DNA of 5,512 nucleotides from an uncultured Prevotella sp. (GTDB taxonomy: Bacteria; Bacteroidota; Bacteroidia; Bacteroidales; Bacteroidaceae), in contig CALFUF010000073.1 in NCBI GenBank assembly GCA_937916405.1, positions 1 through 5,512 on the forward strand. The letters run 5' to 3'. The notes under the pieces were generated by a model that worked only from the letters and a program-made list of their open reading frames with translations, did no database searches and was not told the DNA's origin. Made by a program: the position numbers and the translations under genes. Positions 1 to 5,512 of this stretch are shown here, one piece after another. Positions within the stretch are counted from its first letter, which is position 1. Every line of letters starts with the position of its first letter.

Positions 1-1
1 G

Positions 2-763
2 GCTCAGCAAAAGAATGTGTTTAAGGCAAATGCTCCTACGCCCCATACTGGATGGCTTCAAGTTTATACCCGCCCAAGGAACGTGAAAACTAATCCATTT
101 GATGCCAATGAGGTCAAGTCTTTGCCTGTCGGAACTTATCAATTAGAATTCTCACGTAGTGGATATGTTACCCAGAATCATGAATATATAGTTCGCCATA
201 ATGAGACTACACGTGACACGGTTACTCTCTCACGCATTGACTATGTCAAACCTCTTGCTTTCTATTTTGGCGTAGGAGTTTCACTAAATTCGTTGATGGG
301 TATTACTGGTGTTTTAGGTGCAGTCTTCCAGCGTCACGATATTCAGTTACACTATACCTTTGGCTTGTCAGACTCAAAAAATGTTCATGCATACAGCAAT
401 GATGGCAATGACAACTATCTGAGCAGCCTTTCTTTCAAGAAGAACTCTTTCGGACTGAAATACGGTTACCAGTTTAATCTGATGCGTCAGTTTGCGATCA
501 CACCCCAGTTGGGTTTTAGTGTCGACAGATTGTCAGCCTCTGTTACCAGTGGCAATGGTCTTTATGCCGACGGTGCCTCGTGCAACAACATAACATTGGG
601 AGTTAAATTACTTTTAGTTCCTTTCCAACATTGCTATATCTTTGCCGCTCCAGAATATGATGTACCAGTCAATAAAGATGATAACTATAAGAGATTAACT
701 GAGATTAGTGACATTCAGGCTGGTGGTTTTTCGGCAACAGTTGGTGTCTTGGTCAATTTCTAA
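2..763 (+). CDS. PEGA-like domain outer-membrane beta-barrel protein (5' end missing)
   Basis: The reading frame is open from base 2 to the stop at 761-763. A GTG at 17 could serve as a start, but it has no signal peptide behind it and the frame stays open upstream (AQQKN...), so I read this as the 3' part of a longer gene. Counting from that GTG, residues about 12-72 resemble a PEGA domain: GWLQVYTRP, then SLPVGTYQLEFSRSGY, then a run ending in TRDTVTL. PEGA domains are small beta-sandwich modules common in envelope proteins. Residues about 80-248 alternate polar and hydrophobic residues in short strands (FYFGVGVSL, FGLKYGYQFNL, ITPQLGFSVDRL, ITLGVKLLLVPF, FSATVGVLVNF) and the chain ends in phenylalanine, as expected for an outer-membrane beta-barrel recognised by the BAM machinery. 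The barrel size suggests about 8 strands. It probably sits in the outer membrane and heads or belongs to the operon with the next three genes, the nearest starting 29 bases on. The precise function is unknown. The missing N-terminus may hold a signal peptide and further domains. Confidence 0.72.
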   Translation, partial: AQQKNVFKANAPTPHTGWLQVYTRPRNVKTNPFDANEVKSLPVGTYQLEFSRSGYVTQNHEYIVRHNETTRDTVTLSRIDYVKPLAFYFGVGVSLNSLMGITGVLGAVFQRHDIQLHYTFGLSDSKNVHAYSNDGNDNYLSSLSFKKNSFGLKYGYQFNLMRQFAITPQLGFSVDRLSASVTSGNGLYADGASCNNITLGVKLLLVPFQHCYIFAAPEYDVPVNKDDNYKRLTEISDIQAGGFSATVGVLVNF

Positions 764-792
764 ATATCCACATTATTATATAATAAAGAGCT

Positions 793-2064
793 ATGAAAAC
801 GAAAATAATCATAACAGGAATTGTATGTACACTAATAATGGCGTGTTCGTCGGAGAATCTAACAGAAGCAAAACTTAGTGACGAGTTGTTGAATGTTGAG
901 AAAGAGGTCGAACTGACTGCTGTTGACACAGAACATTCTTTGGAAGTATTAGCAGACTGTCATTGGGAGGTGAGTGTCAGCAAATCAAATTGGGATGATC
1001 TGACTGTTCAGCCATTGTCTGGCGACGGGAACGGGACAATTAGTTTAAGAACAAGCCAGAACAGTTCTGTCAGCGAACGTTCTGCTATATTGACTATTTC
1101 GTCAAAAGGAGGGCTGAAGCAAAAAGTGACTGTTCGCCAGACATTGGGAGGAGCGACCTTAGAGGTAAACAAAGAGTCGTTAGAGTTTGCGGCAGTGCCC
1201 ACGGGATCACAGACTTTCACAGTTACCAGTAATTCCGAGTGGAGTATCTTAGGATATGAAGGTGGTTGGATTACAGTAGAACCTATGAGTGGAAGTGCTG
1301 GAACTACTGAGGTGAAAGTCACTGCTGAGGAGATACAGGATGATGCAGATCGCAGTCAGATTCTGACTGTCGCCCTTAACAATGGCACCAACAAGCATGA
1401 CATCAAAGTAAGTCAGGAAGGTAAGACCAATATCTCGCTAAAACTAAATCCTGAGGAATTGGAGGTGTTTGAAGCAACGGGTGGTACGCAAACGGTCAAT
1501 ATAGAGTGCAATGCCCGTTGGTATGTTGACGCTCCCGGTAGTCCTGATTGGTTGAAACTGAGTACAGACAGTGGCACAGGAAATGGGCAGTTGAATATCA
1601 CCTGTGAGCCTAACAAGACAACAGAATCACGCTTACTACGCATTCATGTGACATCAGGTTCACGTACTCCACGAGAATCTACTCTCAAGATAGAACAGAA
1701 AGCGGCAACGTATCCTATATTCACTTCTCCGCTTACTGCGACGAATGTGACTTCAAATAGTGCATCTCTTACTTTTGGTTATCAGTCGATGTATCCTCTG
1801 ACAACTTGTGGTATTTGTTATAGCACTTCGCAGCATACGCCTACTATGGCTGATACGACCTTGCCAATAACAGCAGGGGGAACTTCTGTAACTACGTCGT
1901 TAACGGGGCTTGAGCCTATGACAACATATTATGTCCGTGCTTATATACAGAGCGACATAACTCCGTTACAGACCATCTATAGTGATGTGGTGACTATCAC
2001 TACATTAGGTGAAGAGCCTGGTAGTGGGGACAATCCATATCCTAAAATGTCACGCAAAAATTAA
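793..2064 (+). CDS. Lipoprotein with three BACON domains and one fibronectin III-like domain
   Basis: A 423-residue secreted lipoprotein. The N-terminus MKTKIIITGIVCTLIMAC is a short signal peptide with lipobox I15-M16-A17-C18, so Cys18 should be lipidated. The following SSEN is only weakly like the Bacteroidetes surface-export signal (Ser plus acidic residues). Three BACON domains follow: about 32-116 (W58, W67, PLSG at 74-77, closing TVRQ), 122-208 (W150, W159, PMSG at 164-167, R187, closing KVSQ) and 216-302 (W243, W253, DSGTGNG, closing KIEQ). Residues about 308-406 form a fibronectin III-like domain of the Bacteroidetes type (GICYSTSQHTP, LTGLEPMTTYYVRAY, closing VVTITTLG). The tail is a Gly/Pro/acidic linker ending in basic SRKN. 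BACON domains are known in Bacteroidetes surface glycan-handling proteins, often as spacers or binding modules. No catalytic domain is attached here, so a structural or binding role is likelier than an enzyme. The ATG at 793 is chosen because it gives the lipoprotein signal directly. Upstream is A/T-rich with no strong Shine-Dalgarno. The gene lies 29 bases from each neighbour. Confidence 0.88.
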   Translation: MKTKIIITGIVCTLIMACSSENLTEAKLSDELLNVEKEVELTAVDTEHSLEVLADCHWEVSVSKSNWDDLTVQPLSGDGNGTISLRTSQNSSVSERSAILTISSKGGLKQKVTVRQTLGGATLEVNKESLEFAAVPTGSQTFTVTSNSEWSILGYEGGWITVEPMSGSAGTTEVKVTAEEIQDDADRSQILTVALNNGTNKHDIKVSQEGKTNISLKLNPEELEVFEATGGTQTVNIECNARWYVDAPGSPDWLKLSTDSGTGNGQLNITCEPNKTTESRLLRIHVTSGSRTPRESTLKIEQKAATYPIFTSPLTATNVTSNSASLTFGYQSMYPLTTCGICYSTSQHTPTMADTTLPITAGGTSVTTSLTGLEPMTTYYVRAYIQSDITPLQTIYSDVVTITTLGEEPGSGDNPYPKMSRKN

Positions 2065-2093
2065 TCAAAACAATAACAAAGAACTTAGAAATT

Positions 2094-2996
2094 ATGAAAA
2101 AGAAAATGTTTTTGGCATTAACATGCCTGTTTACCTTAGGAATTGTCAAGTCTGTTGCACAAACCGCTGTTGCAGCATTACATCATAATGGGAATGTGAC
2201 GTTGTATAGTGGAGGACAACTTCAAGAAGCCTTAGATGCAGCAGAACAAGGAGACACAATCTATTTAAGTGAAGGATCTTTCGCAGGAAGAGTTAATGTA
2301 GACAAAGGGCAAGTTATTATTGGTTCAGGAGAAAAAACAATAATTCATGACTATATACATGTTAATACTTCTAGTGACGAATTAGGTTATAATTGTGTCT
2401 TAGATGGTCTAAATATAATAGGTGATATTCAAATAAGTGGAAAGATGAGAGGAATGGTAATTTCACAATGTCAATTTAATAACTTAAAAGCTTCTGACAC
2501 TTCGCCTATTGAGGCAACAATAATTAGAAGTTATTGTAAAAAAACATTGACTCCACTGTACTTTTCAAACCTTTCTGTTGTTTCATCAAAAATTAATAAA
2601 ATAGATTATAATAATAGTAACGGGACCAGTTCTTTTCTTAATTGTAATATTAAAAATGTTTATACCAACGTGGATCCTATATTTTTATTTACAAATTGTA
2701 TTATAAATAATTACTCTTCAGGCGGTTACACATACTATTGTCTTATAGGAAGTAATAGTGAAACATTGAATGGTCAAGGTTGTTGGTTTCAAACAAACGA
2801 CGTTCTAGATGAAGAACTAAATTGTAATTATGTAGATATCAACAACTGTATTGGTAACGATGGCACAGTAGTTGGAGTAACTGGTGGGGATAATCCATAC
2901 ACTCTCACACCGTCTACACCACATGTGGCTTCTCATAAAATAGAAGTAGACAAAGCTGGTCAGAAGTTAAATGTCACTCTAACGATTGAGAATTAA
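2094..2996 (+). CDS. Secreted right-handed beta-helix (pectin-lyase-like fold) protein
   Basis: A 300-residue protein. Residues 1-22 are a signal peptide (KKK, hydrophobic core, likely cut SVA/Q23). Residues 38-85 look like the opening of a parallel beta-helix: LYSGGQLQEALDAAEQGDTIYL, EGSFAGRVNVDKGQVIIGSGEKTII. The middle (about 100-252) has rung-like repeats with Cys and Asn at similar places: SQCQFNN (124-130), LNCNIKN (182-188), TNCIINN (200-206), INNCIGND (249-254). I see no conserved Asp/Arg catalytic set of a polysaccharide lyase, so enzyme activity is not claimed; binding or display is equally possible. The C-terminal segment from about 257 (GTVVGVTGGDNPYTLTPSTP, then IEVDKAGQKLNVTLTIEN) looks like a separate short closing beta unit, resembling tails I recall from Bacteroidales beta-helix proteins. 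There is no recognisable T9SS sorting tail. The interior of the gene is far more A/T-rich than both neighbours. The next gene starts 4 bases after the stop, so the two are probably translationally coupled. Confidence 0.8.
   Translation: MKKKMFLALTCLFTLGIVKSVAQTAVAALHHNGNVTLYSGGQLQEALDAAEQGDTIYLSEGSFAGRVNVDKGQVIIGSGEKTIIHDYIHVNTSSDELGYNCVLDGLNIIGDIQISGKMRGMVISQCQFNNLKASDTSPIEATIIRSYCKKTLTPLYFSNLSVVSSKINKIDYNNSNGTSSFLNCNIKNVYTNVDPIFLFTNCIINNYSSGGYTYYCLIGSNSETLNGQGCWFQTNDVLDEELNCNYVDINNCIGNDGTVVGVTGGDNPYTLTPSTPHVASHKIEVDKAGQKLNVTLTIEN
2341..2880 (+). other. Low-GC core of the beta-helix gene
   Basis: A hand count gives 153 G/C in 540 bases, about 28%, dropping to 20-22% at 2581-2700. The first part of the same gene (2161-2340) is about 39% and sampled stretches of the next gene are mostly 42-55%. 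The reading frame stays intact throughout. The change is abrupt at the right side near 2880 and more gradual at the left. This suggests a different origin or mutational history for the helix core than for the ends of the gene. Confidence 0.75.
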
Positions 2997-3000
2997 AGTT

Positions 3001-5512
3001 ATGCATAAAAGGCTATTAATATTTGGGATGCTCATACTGTGCGTGTTAGTTGGTAGAGCCCAGACAATGCATGGCTATGAGTATTGGTTCGACAACGATT
3101 ATACAGGTCGTACCACTGCTATCAGCAGCCAATCAGAAATATCTCTGAATATTGATATAGGAACCATCCCGTCAGGAATGCATTACCTTAACTTCCGTGC
3201 ACAAGGAACAGACGGTAAGTGGGGAGGTCTTTCTCGTTATATCGTCTACTTGAGCACTCAAGCTACCCAATATGAATACTGGATGGATAACGACTATACC
3301 AATAGGACTGTTGTTAACGGCAGTGTGCCCAATATCTTGAGTATAGATGTTAGTAAGATCTCCGCAGGAATGCATTATCTGAATTTCCGTACTCGTAATG
3401 ATGGTGGAAGATGGGGCGGTCTGTCTCGTTATATCGTCTATGTCGAAAACAATCTCTCCAATAAGTTGTCACATATAGAATACTGGATTGATGACCAGAC
3501 TGAGGTGCAGACTCAGCAAGTTAATGAGAATACAGTTTTGCTTAGTGTGGATATTAGTGCGTTGGAAAATGGAACACATAAACTGAAATATCAGGGTGTG
3601 ACGCAACGTGGTGGATACTGTATGTTGGATAGCATTGAATTCGAGAAATCAATAACCCCCGTAGCAGAAAAGCCGACTATCAGCCACGAAGGGAACACTA
3701 TTACAATCAGTGTAGAGACATCTTCAGATGATAGCAACCTGCCCGATGTGTATTACACTACAGACGGCTCGACACCCAGTGCCTCCAATGGTACCAAATA
3801 TGCAGAGCCGTTTCAGGTGGAACGTAATGGTGTCATAAAGGCTATCTCAGTGAAAGAGGGTTATGAAGACTCTGAAGTGGAGAGCCTTATTGTTGACTGG
3901 TTTAAAGTGGAGTCTGTTCAGTTCACCCCCAATGGCTACCTGTTGTCTATGTCAACACCAACTAAAGATGCCGTCATTTATTATACGGTTTCTAATGGCG
4001 ATGGGCAAGTTACAAAATACACGGAGCCTTTGACTCTTACAGAGGATTGTACGATTGAAGCCTATGCCACTCGTGATGGTTATGACGATTCTGACAAGGC
4101 TCAATACAATTTTGTGGCAGCAGACGTGACAGTAGCGGCACCTGTGATTGAGCATAACGATAATTTTATCTCAATCAGTTCCGTTACCCCTCAGGCTCTC
4201 ATCTACTATACTACTGATGGTACGACCCCAACCAGTGAGAGTACGCTGTATACAGAACCTTTTGAAGTTACACGTAACTGCACAGTTCAAGCCATTGCTT
4301 TACGTGATAATTACTATCAATCGCCTGTTAGTTCTTTGGTTGTTGACTGGTTTAAAGTGGGTATTGTTACTGTAAATTACGATGGTCGCTACTTTACGTT
4401 GACGGCAGAGGAAGGAACACAATTGACCTATTCGATTGACGGTAGTTTGCCAGAAACCTATATATCACGTGTAGAATTAGATGGGCTATGTACCATTAAA
4501 GTTACTGCTGAACGTGATGGGTGGGAACCGTATGAGACAATCTATGATGTCAATAGTTTCTTCGATGGAGTGACGGCACAAGTTCGTAACAATGGATCTT
4601 TGACTAAGGCATTGGAATGGTGTGGGGGAACCGCAGGCGCAGACCATATTGCTGCTATTATTTGGAATGCCGATCGTGGTATCACAAATGCAGAATTTAG
4701 CGGAATCAACAATCCCAACCTACTGCTTTACGTGACAGATAAGAGCCATGCCCCAAGCACTGTGCAGAATGTGGTTGTAAATGGGACAGCAGAGCAAATT
4801 ATCTTAGAGGATGTTTCTACAGGTAATAGCAATTTCTATTGTCCCTTAGAGTTCACGGCAATGAATATTTCGTATACTCACGAATATAAAATGAAGACAG
4901 TTCGAGATGTAAGCCAAGGATGGGAGACGATTGCCTTGCCATTTGCAGTTCAGTCTATCAATCACGAGACGAAAGGAACGCTATCACCGTTCGGTGGCGA
5001 TGGTGGAGGAAAACACTTTTGGCTGGCAGAATTAGCAGCAAACGGACTGGTAAGTGCTAACAAAATAGAGGCTTACGTACCTTATATTATTAGCATGCCC
5101 AATAATCCGAAACTCTATATGCCTGAATATAATATCGCAGGTAAGGTGACTTTCAGCTCTACGAATGTGACTGTGGCTGTTACCAATCCGATTAAAAAAG
5201 AGGGTGCAGGCATCACGTTTGTTCCATCATTCCAAAATGTTGACAAGAGTCCTTCTGTATTCGCCATCAATAAAAATGAAGTATATAACGGATATGTGGA
5301 AGGTAGCATTTTTGTCTCAGACTATCGTGAGGTAAGACCTTTCGAAGCATATACTTTGCATGCTGATGCCAGCAGGAGCATCATTGCTCTTAGTGAGTTA
5401 TTTGCAAATATCGAAACTGGTATAGGCATCATCGAGAATGGCAGTGACGATGTGAAGGTATACAATCTCTCAGGTCTGTTAGTTGCATCAGGTAAACGTG
5501 GGGAAATAATAA
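3001..5512 (+). CDS. Large modular secreted protein: YEYWFD repeats, CHB_HEX_C repeats, T9SS-type tail (3' end missing)
   Basis: An uninterrupted frame of 837 codons that runs off the window. The ATG at 3001 begins a good signal peptide (MHKRLLIFGMLILCVLVGRA, likely cut before Q21), which decides the start. Domains in order: three YEYW repeats of about 60 residues (26-86, 91-150, 159-216); four repeats like the chitobiase/beta-hexosaminidase C-terminal domain CHB_HEX_C (224-303, 304-376, 379-453, 454-524) with hallmark YYTTDGSTPS and YYTTDGTTPT in the first and third; a module of about 280 residues (525-804) with GWETIALPF, AYVPYIISMPNNPKLYMPEY, GKVTFSS and VRPFEAYTLHA; then TGIGIIENG followed by VKVYNLSGLLVASGK (818-832), which resembles the opening of a T9SS type A sorting domain. 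Such tails usually end soon after with a glycine-rich turn and basic residues, so perhaps only 15-30 codons are missing. Family knowledge suggests export to the surface or medium. No catalytic domain is seen; adhesion or glycan binding is the best guess. The gene lies 4 bases after the beta-helix gene. Confidence 0.85.
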   Translation, partial: MHKRLLIFGMLILCVLVGRAQTMHGYEYWFDNDYTGRTTAISSQSEISLNIDIGTIPSGMHYLNFRAQGTDGKWGGLSRYIVYLSTQATQYEYWMDNDYTNRTVVNGSVPNILSIDVSKISAGMHYLNFRTRNDGGRWGGLSRYIVYVENNLSNKLSHIEYWIDDQTEVQTQQVNENTVLLSVDISALENGTHKLKYQGVTQRGGYCMLDSIEFEKSITPVAEKPTISHEGNTITISVETSSDDSNLPDVYYTTDGSTPSASNGTKYAEPFQVERNGVIKAISVKEGYEDSEVESLIVDWFKVESVQFTPNGYLLSMSTPTKDAVIYYTVSNGDGQVTKYTEPLTLTEDCTIEAYATRDGYDDSDKAQYNFVAADVTVAAPVIEHNDNFISISSVTPQALIYYTTDGTTPTSESTLYTEPFEVTRNCTVQAIALRDNYYQSPVSSLVVDWFKVGIVTVNYDGRYFTLTAEEGTQLTYSIDGSLPETYISRVELDGLCTIKVTAERDGWEPYETIYDVNSFFDGVTAQVRNNGSLTKALEWCGGTAGADHIAAIIWNADRGITNAEFSGINNPNLLLYVTDKSHAPSTVQNVVVNGTAEQIILEDVSTGNSNFYCPLEFTAMNISYTHEYKMKTVRDVSQGWETIALPFAVQSINHETKGTLSPFGGDGGGKHFWLAELAANGLVSANKIEAYVPYIISMPNNPKLYMPEYNIAGKVTFSSTNVTVAVTNPIKKEGAGITFVPSFQNVDKSPSVFAINKNEVYNGYVEGSIFVSDYREVRPFEAYTLHADASRSIIALSELFANIETGIGIIENGSDDVKVYNLSGLLVASGKRGEII
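3076..3648 (+). repeat. Three tandem YEYW(F/M/I)D protein repeats
   Basis: Within the large modular protein, three units start with YEYWFDNDYTGRT (residue 26), YEYWMDNDYTNRT (91) and IEYWIDDQTEVQT (159). The first two share GMHYLNFR, then a variable stretch, then WGGLSRYIVY; the third is diverged (GTHKLKYQG, then a Cys-containing end). Units 1 and 2 are spaced about 65 codons apart and still share a 17-base identical stretch coding SRYIVY (3232-3248 and 3424-3440), which points to fairly recent duplication or selection on that segment. Each unit looks like a small all-beta domain. I know of no assigned function. Confidence 0.8.
3890..3910 (+). repeat. Exact 21-base direct repeat, copy 1
   Basis: This stretch, coding the VDWFKV linker, is identical to 4340-4360, exactly 450 bases downstream and in the same reading frame. 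It marks the end of unit A1 of the CHB_HEX_C-like array. Confidence 0.9.
4340..4360 (+). repeat. Exact 21-base direct repeat, copy 2
   Basis: This is the second copy of the VDWFKV-coding stretch at 3890-3910, at the end of unit A2. The identity stops at once on both sides (a versus g at each flank), while the protein similarity continues. Confidence 0.9.
5413..5512 (+). other. Start of probable C-terminal secretion/sorting domain, cut by the window edge
   Basis: Residues 805-837 of the large protein read ETGIGIIENG, then DDVKVYNLSGLLVASGK. The pattern of a TGI lead-in followed by V-x-V-Y-N-x-x-G-x-x-V is typical of the type A T9SS C-terminal sorting domain and its Prevotella/Bacteroides relatives. 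The diagnostic last strand (usually with G-x-Y and a basic end) lies outside the window, so the call is provisional. Confidence 0.6.

Larger units (their letters stand above)
3670..4572 (+). repeat. Four CHB_HEX_C-like repeats in an A-B-A-B arrangement
   Basis: Units A1 (3670-3909) and A2 (4135-4359) carry YYTTDG(S/T)TP and a closing (I/V)VDWFKV. Units B1 (3910-4128) and B2 (4360-4572) are degenerate (YYTVSNGDG; YSIDGSLPE) but keep the later RDG(Y/W) motif seen as RDGYDDS and RDGWEPY. A1-B1 and A2-B2 therefore form a two-fold duplicated superunit with a period of 450 bases (150 residues). Family knowledge: this immunoglobulin-like module often occurs in repeats in secreted Bacteroidetes proteins, where it acts as a spacer or binding domain. 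Confidence 0.78.

Noticed and set aside
637..644. TAnnTTTG match resembling a Bacteroidetes -7 promoter element (another at 355-362)
   Set aside because: Both are inside the barrel gene, far from the next start, and I found no convincing -33 element at the right spacing. Such 6-base-specific matches are expected by chance.
764..792. Possible terminator or promoter in the 29-base gap before the BACON gene
   Set aside because: The A/T-rich gap has a short TATTATATAATA palindrome-like run, but no GC-rich stem with a T tract and no -33/-7 pair.
1008..1322. Antisense open frame of 104 codons opposite the BACON gene
   Set aside because: It lies wholly inside a well-supported gene, has no recognisable domain or signal, and its composition is explained as the complement of BACON coding sequence.
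1413..1643. Antisense open frame of 76 codons opposite the third BACON domain
   Set aside because: Shadow of the coding strand; no domain, no start context.
2094..2996. Polysaccharide lyase (pectate lyase) assignment for the beta-helix protein
   Set aside because: The fold-type signature is present, but I see no catalytic Asp/Lys/Arg motif, so only the fold is claimed.
3172..3375. Antisense open frame in the YEYWFD repeat region
   Set aside because: Embedded in the large modular gene, with no independent support.
3952..4155. Antisense open frame of 67 codons in the CHB_HEX_C-like array
   Set aside because: Embedded in the large modular gene; Cys/His/Arg-rich sequence with no recognisable motif spacing.
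4148..4375. Same-strand alternative-frame open frame of 75 codons
   Set aside because: It overlaps the CHB_HEX_C-like repeats in another frame. Its hydrophobic Leu/Val content comes from reading Thr/Tyr-rich repeat codons out of frame.
5115..5309. Antisense open frame of 64 codons near the right end
   Set aside because: Complement of the conserved module of the large protein; no supporting feature.

Overview
The window looks like chromosomal DNA of a gut- or oral-type Bacteroidales bacterium (Prevotella/Bacteroides-like). This rests on the families present (BACON-domain lipoprotein, PEGA/beta-barrel outer membrane protein, beta-helix protein, T9SS-type C-terminal tail), on A/T-rich start contexts without clear Shine-Dalgarno sequences, and on a moderate GC content. 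No database search was possible, so the genus is inference.

All coding is on the + strand and almost gapless. (1) The 3' part of a gene for an outer-membrane beta-barrel protein with an N-terminal PEGA-like domain ends at 763. (2) At 793-2064 lies a lipoprotein with three BACON domains and one fibronectin-III-like domain. (3) At 2094-2996 lies a secreted right-handed beta-helix protein. (4) From 3001 past the right edge runs a very large secreted modular protein, 837 codons seen and no stop. It has a signal peptide, three YEYW(F/M/I)D repeats, four chitobiase-C-terminal-like (CHB_HEX_C) repeats in an A-B-A-B order, a roughly 280-residue module, and the start of a C-terminal sorting-type domain. 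The intergenic gaps are 29, 29 and 4 bases, with no terminator or convincing promoter in them, so the four genes probably form one operon.

All four products appear to enter or cross the cell envelope. A reasonable but unproven picture is an envelope/surface assembly: a barrel protein in the outer membrane, a lipid-anchored BACON protein, and two extracellular repeat proteins that may bind glycans or host or neighbour surfaces. No enzyme active site, transporter (SusC/D), regulator, RNA gene, CRISPR array or mobile element was seen.

The most notable points are the tightly packed beta-helix plus YEYWFD-repeat gene pair, the internal low-GC core of the beta-helix gene (about 28% GC by hand count, flanked by clearly higher-GC ends), and the two-fold duplicated CHB_HEX superunit with an exact 21-base repeat 450 bases apart.
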